20,185 nt of DNA, from the IMG/VR virus record IMGVR_UViG_3300036791_000548, positions 1-20,185 of that record. One strand, written 5' to 3'. The notes beneath the pieces are model-generated. The model did not search any database. It had not been told where the DNA came from and worked only from the letters and a program-made list of their open reading frames with translations. The translations under genes were made by a program, and so were the position numbers. The DNA is from a virus. Positions 1-7,741 of the stretch are shown here, piece after piece. The stretch's first letter is position 1. Each line of letters opens with the position of its first letter.

Positions 1-51
1 GTCTTCTTTTGCGTCCGGGTTGGCCGGATTCGGGCGGGTTCGGGAGGCTAG
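1..51. other. left end of window; candidate cos/packaging region
   Basis: Short noncoding stretch before terS, rich in GGGTT/GGATT/GGGTTC motifs. The ribosome binding site GGGAGG of terS lies at 42-47. If the window ends are adjacent in the phage, the noncoding gap between the HNH stop at 20175 and the terS start would be only about 61 bases, the usual place for a cos site in HNH-terS-terL phages. I see no direct terminal repeat between the two ends. The cos assignment is inference from gene order alone. Confidence 0.3.
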
Positions 52-360
52 GTGAGTGATCGGGTCCGATACGACCGCAAGAGGGGGCGGGCCGAGGCCG
101 CTTTGGACCATGAGCTGGTGGAGCGCCGCGACATCGGCCAGGCCGAGCGAGCCCACCTGCGGGTGCAGGCTCACGCCGTGGACATGGCCGAAGCGGCCCG
201 AGATTCGGACGCGGTGACGCGTGCCTCTGACGGCTATCTCCGCCTCCGTATCGCCGCCGGGCTCACCCTCGGAGGCTCCAAGCCGGTCGACGCCTTCGAC
301 GCCCTCATCGCTGACCTGGCTGCAGCCGACTCCGACCCTAGCCACGCGCCGAACGCCTGA
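52..360 (+). CDS. terS: terminase small subunit (putative)
   Basis: A 102-residue protein starting with GTG at 52, with GGGAGG four bases upstream. It is charged and mostly helical in composition, and ends in a stretch (KPVDAFDALIADLAAA) resembling the C-terminal part of small terminase-like proteins placed before terL in actinophages. Small subunits bind the packaging site on phage DNA and hand it to the large subunit. The assignment rests mainly on position, directly before an unmistakable terL and next to an HNH gene across the window ends, plus the familiar C-terminal pattern. No HTH is obvious by eye, so a conserved protein of unknown role is the alternative. Confidence 0.6.
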   Translation: MSDRVRYDRKRGRAEAALDHELVERRDIGQAERAHLRVQAHAVDMAEAARDSDAVTRASDGYLRLRIAAGLTLGGSKPVDAFDALIADLAAADSDPSHAPNA

Positions 361-1729
361 GCGGCGCAGCTTCGGGCGTGCGATAGCCAAACTGGCCGCC
401 GCTTGCGGCAAGGCGCTGCTCCCCTGGCAGCGTTACGTGGCCGACGTGGCCCTGGAGGTCGACGAGGCCGGCCGGTTCTTCTATCAGCTGGTGATCGTGA
501 CCGTGCCCCGCCAGTCGGGCAAGACGACCCTGTTCGGGACCGTCGCCGACCACCGGGCTCTGATCGTCCCCCAGGCCCGCTGCTGGTTCACTCAGCAGTC
601 GGGCAAGCACGCCGTCGACTGGCTCATCAACGAGCACTGGCCGCTGCTGGCCCCGTTCGTGCCTAAAGTCCATTTGCGGCGGGCGGCCGGCTCCGAGCAC
701 ATCAAATGGCTGCCGTCTGGTGGTCTGATCCGGCCGTTCCCGCCCACCCCCGACGGCCTGCACGGCAAGGTGTCCGATCTGGTGGTCGTCGATGAGCCGT
801 GGGCGTTCGACCAGGTGCGCGGCACCCAGCTCGATCAGGCCATCGTGCCGACCCAGGCGACGCGCCCCAACGCCCAGGTGTGGAAGGTGTCAACGGCCGG
901 CGACGCCACCTCTACCTGGTGGCTGGGGACCGTCGAGGCCGGTAGGGCCGCGGCCAGGGCCGACCGCCGCGACGGGGTCGCCTATTTCGAGTGGTCGTGC
1001 CCGGACGGGCTCGACCCGACCGATCCTGTCTCATGGCCCCTGTATCATCCCGCTTACGGGCGGACGGTCGGGCCTGACTCCATGAGCGCTGCTCTGGAGA
1101 TCCTCGGAGCCGACGAGTTCGCCCGTGCCTACGGCAACCGCTGGGTGTCGACCACGGCCCGGGTCATCCCGCTGGCGGCGTGGCGGGCCGCGGCGGAGGA
1201 GCCGGCCGACCTGCCCGAACCGGGCGGGCTCGCTTTGGGCTTTGACGTGGCCGTGGACCGCTCCGACGCCGCCGTGGTGGCGGCCTGGCGCGACCCGGCC
1301 GGGATCGCCCATGTGGAGGTGGTCGACTACCGGGCCGGCGTGGGCTGGCTGTCCGAGCGGGTGCCGGAGCTGGTGGCGAAGTGGCGGCCCCGGGCGGTGG
1401 CCTACGACGCGGCGGGGCCGGCGCTCGACGTGGCCGACGTCCTCACCAGGGCCGGCGTCACCCTGGCCGGCCTGGCGGCTCGCGAGTACGCGGCGGCCTG
1501 CTTGAGCCTCCTCGACGGCCTCACGGCCGACCCCCCGGCGGTGCGCTACCGCCCGCATCCGGCTCTGGACGCGGCCGCTAACGATGCCGTGCGCCGGGCT
1601 CTGGGCGACGCCTGGGCCTGGGGGCGGCGCGCCTCGGCCGGGAGCCTGGCGGCGTTGACGGCGGCCACGGTGGCCATCTGGGGGTTCGATCACGCCCCCG
1701 CCGCTATCGGTGACTTCAGGATCTACTAG
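221..1729 (+). CDS. terL: terminase large subunit
   Basis: Packaging motor: an ATPase that translocates DNA into the prohead plus a nuclease that cuts concatemers. Counting from the GTG at 221, the Walker A motif VPRQSGKTT is at residues 95-103, Walker B LVVVDE at 187-192, and the coupling motif STAG at 224-227. The RNase H-like nuclease has acidic candidates in LGFDVAVDRSD (D342) and AYDAAGP (D396). The start is uncertain. GTG 221 overlaps terS by 140 bases and gives a low-complexity Ser/Pro N-terminus. Relatives usually begin about 15 residues before the RRSFG stretch, which here has only CTG codons (311 and 320) as possible starts. The body of the protein is certain; the first 40 or so residues are not. 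Confidence 0.93.
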   Translation: MPLTAISASVSPPGSPSEAPSRSTPSTPSSLTWLQPTPTLATRRTPERRSFGRAIAKLAAACGKALLPWQRYVADVALEVDEAGRFFYQLVIVTVPRQSGKTTLFGTVADHRALIVPQARCWFTQQSGKHAVDWLINEHWPLLAPFVPKVHLRRAAGSEHIKWLPSGGLIRPFPPTPDGLHGKVSDLVVVDEPWAFDQVRGTQLDQAIVPTQATRPNAQVWKVSTAGDATSTWWLGTVEAGRAAARADRRDGVAYFEWSCPDGLDPTDPVSWPLYHPAYGRTVGPDSMSAALEILGADEFARAYGNRWVSTTARVIPLAAWRAAAEEPADLPEPGGLALGFDVAVDRSDAAVVAAWRDPAGIAHVEVVDYRAGVGWLSERVPELVAKWRPRAVAYDAAGPALDVADVLTRAGVTLAGLAAREYAAACLSLLDGLTADPPAVRYRPHPALDAAANDAVRRALGDAWAWGRRASAGSLAALTAATVAIWGFDHAPAAIGDFRIY

Positions 1730-1766
1730 CCGGTAACCGCAGGTCGTATGCTTGGTGGGCGTGTCG

Positions 1767-2978
1767 ATGGTGTGGTCGCGTAACCCCGGGCCGTGGCCGG
1801 TGGGGCGCACCTCGGGCGGGGCGCCGTCGTTGCGGTTCGACCCGCCGACCGGCACCAACGCCATGGTCGGCCCGTTCGTGTGGGACGCCACCTCGGCCCG
1901 CCAGATCCCGGCCGTGGCCCGCTGCCTGCAGATTTACTCGGGCCTGGTCCGCCAGATGAAAATGGACGCCTACCGCGGCGAGATCAAGCTGCCCCGGCCG
2001 CGCATCCTGGACCGGCCCGACCCGCTCAACGCCGGGTCCTGGTTCGTGGGCATCTCCATCGAGGACTACCTCCTGTCCGGTAACGCCGTGAGCATCGTCA
2101 CGTCGCGCGGCGTCGACGGGTGGCCGCTCACGGTGCAGTACCTGCCCATCAACTACGTCTACATAGTGTGGATACCCGGCCAGCCGATCCCCGATTACTA
2201 CTTCTACGGGGTGCCGCTGGCGGCCGAGGACATCATCCACGTCAAGCGGGGCGCCGATCGCTGGTTCGGGGCCGTGCGCGGTGTCGGGATCGTCGAGGAG
2301 GCGATGGGCACCCTGGACCGGGTGGCCATGGAAGAGGTGTACGAGTCGGCCACCCTGGCGGGCTCGGCCGTCCCCTCAGTCGCCATCATCGCCCCCCAAG
2401 CCACCCTGACCCAGGACGTGGCCGACAACGCGGCGGACAACTGGGAGATCAAGTACGGCGGCCCGAACCGCCGGCCGGCCATCCTGCCCAACGGTACCCA
2501 GGTGATCCCGTTGGCGTGGTCGCCGACCGACACGCAGCTGATAGAGGCCCGCCACATGTCCTTGATCGACACCGCCAACCTGTTCAACCTGGACGGCTAC
2601 TGGCTGGGCGCCCCCGTGGCCGGCATGACCTACAAGACGGCCACCCCCCAATACCAGCAGGTGCTGCGGACGTCGTTGGAGCCGGTGTTGGCCGACTTCG
2701 AGGACGTATGGTCCTACGCCTGGTTGCCGCGCGGCCAGGACGTCCGCTTCGACCGTAACCAGCTGCTCTCCGACGACCTGACGGTCACCTCTAACGCCAT
2801 GGTGGCCACCTATAACGCCGGGATCCTGACCCTCGACGAGGCCCGGGCGGGCATGAATCTGCCGCCCACCGACGAGGACACCGGGCCGCCCACCCCGGCC
2901 CCGGTGGCGGCTCCGGCGCCGCCGTTGGGGGCGCAACCCGAAGAGCAAGCCACTCCCGAGGAGGTGCCGGCCGCATGA
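1767..2978 (+). CDS. portal protein
   Basis: About 403 residues, HK97/SPP1-type portal, the dodecameric ring at the capsid vertex through which DNA enters and leaves. Seen: an N-terminal stretch with VWDATSARQIPAVARCLQIY, the conserved helix near the start of such portals, followed by EDYLLSGNAVSIV and the typical Pro/Ala-rich acidic tail. The ATG at 1767 is preferred because GGTGGG (1754-1759) lies seven bases upstream. In-frame TTG 1752, GTG 1755 and GTG 1761 are alternatives that change the N-terminus by at most five residues. It follows terL and its stop overlaps the protease ATG (ATGA). Confidence 0.9.
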   Translation: MVWSRNPGPWPVGRTSGGAPSLRFDPPTGTNAMVGPFVWDATSARQIPAVARCLQIYSGLVRQMKMDAYRGEIKLPRPRILDRPDPLNAGSWFVGISIEDYLLSGNAVSIVTSRGVDGWPLTVQYLPINYVYIVWIPGQPIPDYYFYGVPLAAEDIIHVKRGADRWFGAVRGVGIVEEAMGTLDRVAMEEVYESATLAGSAVPSVAIIAPQATLTQDVADNAADNWEIKYGGPNRRPAILPNGTQVIPLAWSPTDTQLIEARHMSLIDTANLFNLDGYWLGAPVAGMTYKTATPQYQQVLRTSLEPVLADFEDVWSYAWLPRGQDVRFDRNQLLSDDLTVTSNAMVATYNAGILTLDEARAGMNLPPTDEDTGPPTPAPVAAPAPPLGAQPEEQATPEEVPAA

Positions 2979-3592
2979 CCGAGCCCGAGCTGCGCGACTT
3001 CACCGCCGTTTTGAACCTACGCGACACCCAGGCCGTGGGACGGCCGTACAAGTACCTGGAGGGCCGGGCGGTGCCCTATGACGAGTGGGCGCCTGTGCGG
3101 ACCCAGTTCGGCGGTTTCCTGGAGCAGCACCGCCACGGCTCCTTTAAGCGGTCCACCAGCTCGGCCCGCCCGGCCGGGAAGAGCCTGCCGCTGCTCCTCT
3201 TCCACGACAACCGCTCCTTCCCGATAGGTCACGCCGAAAACTGGTCGCATCCCGCCGACGGCCTCCACGGCGTGTGGAAGCTCAATGACAGCCCGGAGGC
3301 GCAGCGGGCCGCCCATTTGGCCGAGGCCGGCGACCTGGTCGGCCTGTCCATCGGGTTCACCGACGCCACCGCCCCCGCCTGGGCTGACGGCGACCCGTTC
3401 TCCGACGACCCCGACGAGCTGCCCCGGGTGACGCGCGTCGAATCCAGGCTGGTGGAGGTGTCGATGACACCGACCCCGGCCTTCGAGGCGGCTCAGGTGA
3501 CGATGGTGCGCTCGGCGTGGCGGCCGCCGGTTCCGCCCGAGCGGGACGTGGATCGCTGGCGGCGCATCGCCGACGAACTACGCTCCCGGTAG
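2975..3592 (+). CDS. HK97-type prohead maturation protease
   Basis: A 205-residue serine protease of the S78 family that trims the capsid scaffold (delta) domain during head maturation. The family pattern is present in order: LLLFHDN with candidate catalytic His77, LVGLSIGF with candidate Ser125, and EVSMTPTPAF with conserved Glu161. The start ATG 2975 overlaps the portal stop by four bases and has GAGGAGG-type SD bases at 2958-2964. Its place between portal and major capsid is canonical. The C-terminal 25 residues are basic and unremarkable. Confidence 0.9.
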   Translation: MTEPELRDFTAVLNLRDTQAVGRPYKYLEGRAVPYDEWAPVRTQFGGFLEQHRHGSFKRSTSSARPAGKSLPLLLFHDNRSFPIGHAENWSHPADGLHGVWKLNDSPEAQRAAHLAEAGDLVGLSIGFTDATAPAWADGDPFSDDPDELPRVTRVESRLVEVSMTPTPAFEAAQVTMVRSAWRPPVPPERDVDRWRRIADELRSR

Positions 3593-3650
3593 CGACGCAC
3601 GCGGCCGACCCCGCCCATCCCCCGTCCGCCACCCGGGCCTAACTCGCTCC

Positions 3651-3691
3651 CTGGCGGGCCTGGATGCTGGCCCGTCGGGCAGCCCCGCCAG
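3651..3691 (+). other. hairpin in the leader of the capsid gene
   Basis: The 131-base gap between protease and capsid genes is the longest in the late region. It contains an 8-bp perfect inverted repeat, CTGGCGGG (3651-3658) and CCCGCCAG (3684-3691), with an inner small stem GCCC-GTC-GGGC at 3670-3680. No T-run follows, so it is not a classical intrinsic terminator. It may be an RNA structure that sets mRNA stability or processing ahead of the most highly needed structural gene. I see no convincing promoter in the gap. Confidence 0.4.
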
Positions 3692-3710
3692 CTGACAGCC
3701 CACCAGTAGC

Positions 3711-3717
3711 GGAGGTT
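3711..3717 (+). promoter_or_regulatory. ribosome binding site that fixes the capsid start
   Basis: GGAGGTT at 3711-3717 lies six bases before ATG 3724. The reading frame is open upstream to an ATG at 3664, but that start has no SD and would add a Pro/Ala-rich leader, so 3724 is taken as the start. Confidence 0.75.
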
Positions 3718-3723
3718 GAACCG

Positions 3724-5091
3724 ATGAACCCTGTCCTTGATCGTTTGCGTGCGCAGCGGGCCGAGCAGATGTCGGCGATGGACGCCGTGCTCGGCCAGGT
3801 GACCGACGACCGTGATCTGGTCGACGCCGAAAAGTCGCTGTTGACGGCGACCCAGCAGCGCCTGGCCGAGATCGACGCCCAGATCAAACCGTTGGCCGAT
3901 TACGAGGACATGCGCGCCGCCCATGAGGCCGCCGCTGCCAACCTGCCGCAGCCGCGCGGCGACCGGGTGCCGGCGGGGCCGCGCCGGGCCGACGGGAACG
4001 ACCGGGCGCCCCAGTACCGCTCGGCGGGCGAGTTCGTGGTGGATCTGCTCCGGGCTCGGGGGATCTCCGAGCGGGGCGTGATCGACGCCGCCGCCGCCAA
4101 CCGGATCGCCCAGACCCGCGCCGTGGCCGACCAGAAGACGACCGACACGGCCGGTATCCTGCCCACCCCGATAGTCGGCCAGGTCGTGAACCTGATCGAC
4201 GCCAACCGGCCGTTCATCTCCTCCCTCGGCGGCGCCAAAGCTTTGTCGGGCATCCCGGGGGCCACGTTCACCCGCCCGAAGATCAGCCAGCACGTCCTGG
4301 TGGGCCAGCAGGTACCGGCCGGCGGGGCGGGCGAGAAGACGCAGCTGCCCTCCCAGAAGATGACCATCACCCCGGTCAGCTTCGCCAAGAACACTTACGG
4401 CGGCACCGTCGACATCTCCCGCCAGGACATCGACTGGACGTCCCCGTCAGCGTGGGACATCCTGGTCCGGGACCTGGCCAACGTGTACGCCGTGCAGACC
4501 GAAACGGCCACTACGGCCGGGTTCAAGGCGGCGGCCACGGCCACCCCGGTAGTGGTGGCCACCAACGACCTGAAGGGCTGGACGCTGGCCCTGTACACGG
4601 CGGCCATGCACTCCTATCAGGGCGGGTTTATGATGCCCGACCGGATCTGGTGCTCACTCGACGTGTGGGCCGCTTTGGGTTCGCTGGTCGACGTGGCCCG
4701 GGTGGTGCTACCACCGGACGGCTCGGTCGGCGCCGTGGACACCCCGCTCGACTCGATGGACATCGGGGCCGCCACTTTGGCCAACTTCCGGGGCGACATG
4801 CTGGGCGTGCCGCGCATCGTGGTCCCCACCTTCGCGGCCGGCACCTGCATCGTGGGGCCGTCGGGCCTGTTCGAGGTGTACGAGGAGGTGATCGGTTTGC
4901 TTTCGGTGATCGAGCCGTCGATCCTGGGTGTGCAGGTGGCCTACGGCGGCTATCTGGCTTCGGGCAGCCTGGCCGCCCCGGCGTTCATTCCGCTCACGCC
5001 TCCGGCCGGGATGCCGACCATGGCCGAGGTCGAAGAGCCGCCGGCCGCGGACGAGGCCGACGAGAAGCCCGCCAAGAACGCCAAGAGCTGA
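3724..5091 (+). CDS. major capsid protein, HK97 fold
   Basis: A 455-residue HK97-family capsid protein. Residues 1 to about 75 are charged and helical, like the delta/scaffolding domain removed by the neighbouring protease. The shell part begins near residue 97 (YRSAGEFVVDLL), followed by a stretch with RPFISSLGGAKALSGIPG and YGGTVDISRQDIDWTS, typical of the family's N-arm/E-loop/P-domain region. The C-terminus carries an extra acidic and Lys-rich tail (EEPPAADEADEKPAKNAKS). The last base of its stop is the first base of the next gene's ATG, suggesting coupled translation. Confidence 0.93.
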   Translation: MNPVLDRLRAQRAEQMSAMDAVLGQVTDDRDLVDAEKSLLTATQQRLAEIDAQIKPLADYEDMRAAHEAAAANLPQPRGDRVPAGPRRADGNDRAPQYRSAGEFVVDLLRARGISERGVIDAAAANRIAQTRAVADQKTTDTAGILPTPIVGQVVNLIDANRPFISSLGGAKALSGIPGATFTRPKISQHVLVGQQVPAGGAGEKTQLPSQKMTITPVSFAKNTYGGTVDISRQDIDWTSPSAWDILVRDLANVYAVQTETATTAGFKAAATATPVVVATNDLKGWTLALYTAAMHSYQGGFMMPDRIWCSLDVWAALGSLVDVARVVLPPDGSVGAVDTPLDSMDIGAATLANFRGDMLGVPRIVVPTFAAGTCIVGPSGLFEVYEEVIGLLSVIEPSILGVQVAYGGYLASGSLAAPAFIPLTPPAGMPTMAEVEEPPAADEADEKPAKNAKS

Positions 5092-5504
5092 TGGGCTGGT
5101 CTATCAAGCCGATGGGGTCGTGGGGCGCTGCCACCAGCAGCGCCCCCGCCACCGACTTCGCGGCCGCCCTGGCCCTGCCCGGAACGTGGCACTGGTACCC
5201 GGGGACCACCACGCTGGCGGTACGCAAGGACCAGTGGGGCACCCTGGCGGCCACGCCCGAGGTCGACTCCATCCAGCCCACCACCGGCCCGGTGGCGGGT
5301 GGGACCGGGGTCACGATCCGGGGGTCGGGCCTGACCGGCTCGACCGGGGTCACCTTCGGCGGTACCGCCGCCACCGGGTTCCTGGTCAACTCTGACGCCA
5401 CCGTCACCTGCATCACCCCCGCTCACGCCGCCGGGGCGGTGCCGGTGGTCGTCTTGAACCCGCGCGGCAACGTCACCGCGGCCGAGCAGTACACGTTCGT
5501 CTGA
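5091..5504 (+). CDS. IPT/TIG-domain protein, probable capsid decoration or head fibre
   Basis: A 137-residue protein starting at ATG 5091, overlapping the capsid stop by one base. Residues about 57-137 form a TIG/IPT immunoglobulin-like domain: it begins VDSIQPTTGPVAGGTGVTIRG, continues with GVTFGGTAAT and TVTCITPAHAAGAVPVVV, and ends with the usual YTF. The first 55 residues include a Trp-rich piece (GTWHWYPGTTT). Ig-like domains on phage heads often act as weak adhesion or stabilising decorations. The place directly after the capsid gene supports a head protein. The TIG call is firm; the decoration role is inferred. Confidence 0.75.
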   Translation: MGWSIKPMGSWGAATSSAPATDFAAALALPGTWHWYPGTTTLAVRKDQWGTLAATPEVDSIQPTTGPVAGGTGVTIRGSGLTGSTGVTFGGTAATGFLVNSDATVTCITPAHAAGAVPVVVLNPRGNVTAAEQYTFV

Positions 5505-5878
5505 TGGCGGTCTGGCCCACCCTCAAGGAGGTGCGAACGCTGCTGCGTCTGCAGCCCAACCCCGACGAGGACGGGGTCATCCAGACCGCCCTGGCCGCCG
5601 CCGTCGACTACGGCATCCGGCGGATGGGCTCCCAGCTGGTCGACAACGGTGACGGCACCTTCGGGCCGGCCACCGAGCCGGTCTACCCCGGGGACACCAC
5701 CGCCCTGCCCGACGCCGCCCACGAGGCGTGCCTGTTCCACGCGGCCCGTTTGTACCGCCGCCGCGACTCCATAGATGGGGCGCTCGGTTTCGCCGACACC
5801 GGCCTGATCCGGGTGGGCCGCTACGACCCCGACATCGACGGCCTGTACGCGGGCACGGCGCCGATGGTGTTCGGGTGA
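5504..5878 (+). CDS. head-tail connector (gp6/adaptor-like)
   Basis: A 124-residue protein with ATG 5504 overlapping the previous stop by one base. It has the layout of siphovirus head-tail adaptor proteins: an N-terminal helix (WPTLKEVRTLLRL), a helix-rich middle (IQTALAAAVDYGIRRM, HEACLFHAARLYRRRDSIDG), then a short C-terminal strand region (GLIRVGRYDPDIDGLY) that would insert into the portal ring. Position after the capsid genes and before the tail terminator agrees. The gene ends in GTGA, overlapping the next start. Confidence 0.8.
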   Translation: MAVWPTLKEVRTLLRLQPNPDEDGVIQTALAAAVDYGIRRMGSQLVDNGDGTFGPATEPVYPGDTTALPDAAHEACLFHAARLYRRRDSIDGALGFADTGLIRVGRYDPDIDGLYAGTAPMVFG

Positions 5879-6270
5879 GCTGGTCGCGGGCGTCGGTGGC
5901 GGCGGCGATAGCGGCGGACCTGTTCGCCGCCTCCGAGGGCGGCATAACCGCCTTCGCCGACCCGCCGCCCACGTTCAACATTCCCGCGTTCATCGTCGGC
6001 TGGCCCCAGACGGTGGTTTACAACACGCCGATCATGGGTGTCGACGAGGTCACCTTGCCGGTTATCACCGTGGCCGGCCTGCCCGAGGCGTCGGTCGTCG
6101 ACCAGATGCTGGCCACCGCCCGCGGCGCCCTGGAGGCCGACCTCACTTTGGGCGGCCTGCTGGCGCATGGGGTGCTGGTCGTCACCGGCACCCGCAACTG
6201 GCGGGCGCTGCTCGACGTCGGCGGCGGCCAGTATCTCGCCGCCGATCTGATGCTCACCATCCGAATGTAA
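5875..6270 (+). CDS. tail terminator-like protein
   Basis: A 131-residue protein with GTG 5875 overlapping the previous stop in GTGA. It is an alpha/beta protein with an N-terminal helix (VAAAIAADLFAAS), a central helix (ASVVDQMLATARGALEA) and a C-terminal strand pattern (WRALLDVGGGQYLAADLML) that fits tail terminator or tail completion proteins, which cap the tail tube at the head end. Position directly before the major tail protein is the usual place. No separate head-tail stopper gene is visible between the connector and this gene, so it could instead be the stopper; the terminator is the better fit by length and C-terminal pattern. Confidence 0.65.
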   Translation: MSWSRASVAAAIAADLFAASEGGITAFADPPPTFNIPAFIVGWPQTVVYNTPIMGVDEVTLPVITVAGLPEASVVDQMLATARGALEADLTLGGLLAHGVLVVTGTRNWRALLDVGGGQYLAADLMLTIRM

Positions 6271-6283
6271 GGAGGTTCCACCC

Positions 6284-7003
6284 ATGGCCAATGCAGGTAG
6301 CGACAAGGGCAACGGAGGCAACGGAGGCGTCGGCGTGCTCGACGAGGTCAACCCCCTGGCCGACCCGACCCCGCCGGTAGCGTCGCCGCTGATCCTCACC
6401 GACGGCTACGTCGAGGTCAACGGCGTCAACCTGCGCTGTTTGGGCCTGCATTTCGAGGTCAACCCGGAAAACAAGCCTGTGACGGTTACGACGTTTTGCT
6501 CGGAAACTGACTACCCGGCCATCGTGAAGTGGCATTTCGTGGCCAAGTTCGCTCAGTCGTTCGCGCCGGGCGCTACTGACGCCACTTTGCGGGCCGCGGT
6601 GGCCGCCTATCAGGCCAGCCAGCAGCCGGCCCAGTTCAAATGCCGGGCCTACTCCAGCCAGGTCGTCAGCGCCACCAACCCGCAGTTCTCGGGGTTCATG
6701 ATCCCCCAGCCGTACCGCTACATCGGCGGCGACGCCGGCACCCTGTCCGAGGTCGACGTCGACTGGATCTTGACGGCCCCGCCGTCGGTGGACACCGGGG
6801 CCGTCACCGCCACCGGGGCCACGGCCGGCTCGCCCGGGTTTTTCACGCCGTCGGGGGCCAACATCCCGGCCAACCTGGCCGCCCTGTCGGCCCTGACGGC
6901 CACCCCGGCCACCACTTGGGCTACCGGCCAGTACGTGATCACCGCCGACAAACTGGCGGCCAACTGGAACGGCACCGCTTTCGTGGCCGGCATCCACCCC
7001 TGA
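6284..7003 (+). CDS. major tail protein
   Basis: A 239-residue tail tube protein. It has the strongest SD in the window (AAGGAGG ending at 6275, eight bases before ATG 6284), as expected for a protein made in many copies. The N-terminus is a Gly/Asn-rich flexible piece (GNGGNGGVG). The core (LTDGYVEVNGVNLRCLGLHFEV, then a long helix ATDATLRAAVAAYQAS) fits the tube fold. Residues about 207-239 (ATTWATGQYVITADKL, then WNGTAFVAGIHP) are a short add-on of a type seen at the C-terminus of other actinophage head and tail proteins, probably displayed on the outside. Confidence 0.88.
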   Translation: MANAGSDKGNGGNGGVGVLDEVNPLADPTPPVASPLILTDGYVEVNGVNLRCLGLHFEVNPENKPVTVTTFCSETDYPAIVKWHFVAKFAQSFAPGATDATLRAAVAAYQASQQPAQFKCRAYSSQVVSATNPQFSGFMIPQPYRYIGGDAGTLSEVDVDWILTAPPSVDTGAVTATGATAGSPGFFTPSGANIPANLAALSALTATPATTWATGQYVITADKLAANWNGTAFVAGIHP

Positions 7004-7437
7004 TGGCCGACGGCGATACCGTTGTGGTCGGCCTGCGAGCCCTGCAGCGCGACTTTCGGAACATGTGCGAGCCGACCGGGGCGCTGGCCGCGGCCATGCG
7101 GAACGCTGGGCGGGAGGCCGTCGCCCCCATCGCCGAGCAGGCCCGCACGACGGTGCCGGTCGTGTCGGGCGCCCTGGAGCGCTCCATCGTGGTGTCCTCC
7201 ACGAGACTGGGGGCGATGGTGCGTGAGGGCGGCGGCGGTGTCGTCTACGCCGGCCCGGTCGAGTTCGGCGGCTACCCGCCCGGCCGCGACTACCTGCCGC
7301 AGGGCCGCTACCTGTGGCCGGCGGCGCAGGTGCTGGGGCCCCAGGCCGCGGACTTCTACGCCGCCGCCGTGAAGCGGACGCTCGACAACTATCACTGGAC
7401 CAACACCAGCACCGACCCGGAGGCCGTCCATGACTAA
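7003..7437 (+). CDS. HK97 gp10-like tail-component protein
   Basis: A 144-residue protein with ATG 7003 overlapping the major tail stop by one base. It shows the gp10-family pattern: an N-terminal helix region (LRALQRDFRNM, AMRNAGREAVAPIAEQARTT), a VPVVSGALERSI motif, a YAGPVEFGG turn and a hydrophobic C-terminal helix (PQAADFYAAAVKRTLDNY). These proteins act at the neck or in tail completion. The gene usually lies before the tail tube gene; here it is after it, a modest order difference. Its stop overlaps the next gene by eight bases. Confidence 0.75.
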   Translation: MADGDTVVVGLRALQRDFRNMCEPTGALAAAMRNAGREAVAPIAEQARTTVPVVSGALERSIVVSSTRLGAMVREGGGGVVYAGPVEFGGYPPGRDYLPQGRYLWPAAQVLGPQAADFYAAAVKRTLDNYHWTNTSTDPEAVHD

Positions 7438-7741
7438 AACCACCGAAGAGCCGCCGGTACGCATCGAGGCGACGTCGCTGCGGATGCGCCCCTCCGACAT
7501 GCGCCAGTTGACGAAGGCCACCGGCCGCACCCTCGAACAGCTGCTCCAATCCGACGAGTCGGCCGACAAGTTCCAGGCCATGGCCTTCATGGAGTTGCGT
7601 CGCCGCCACCCGGCCCTCGACGCTGATCAGTTGTGGTCTATGGCCGGTGATGTCGAGGTCGAGATAGGCGGCGAGACGCCGGACCCTACCGCCAACGGGC
7701 AGCAGACAATCTCGCTGCCCTATGCCGATACTGGCGAATGA
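7430..7741 (+). CDS. tail assembly chaperone, first ORF (gpG-like)
   Basis: A 103-residue acidic protein between the tail tube and tape measure genes, the fixed place of tail assembly chaperones. Those proteins coat the tape measure during tail assembly and are absent from the virion. Seen: a helical core (SDMRQLTKATGRTLEQLL, KFQAMAFMELRRRHP) and a LWSMAGDVEVEI stretch close to the pattern of this family. The C-terminal 25 residues are low complexity and would be the linker if a frameshift joins it to the next ORF. Its stop overlaps the next ATG (ATGA). Confidence 0.8.
   Translation: MTKTTEEPPVRIEATSLRMRPSDMRQLTKATGRTLEQLLQSDESADKFQAMAFMELRRRHPALDADQLWSMAGDVEVEIGGETPDPTANGQQTISLPYADTGE

Noticed and set aside
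1031-1891. 286-codon open frame on the minus strand spanning terL and portal
   Set aside because: Shadow of two certain genes, no SD, unnatural composition.
6254-7609. 451-codon open frame on the minus strand
   Set aside because: Shadow of the major tail, gp10-like and chaperone genes; no recognisable domain.
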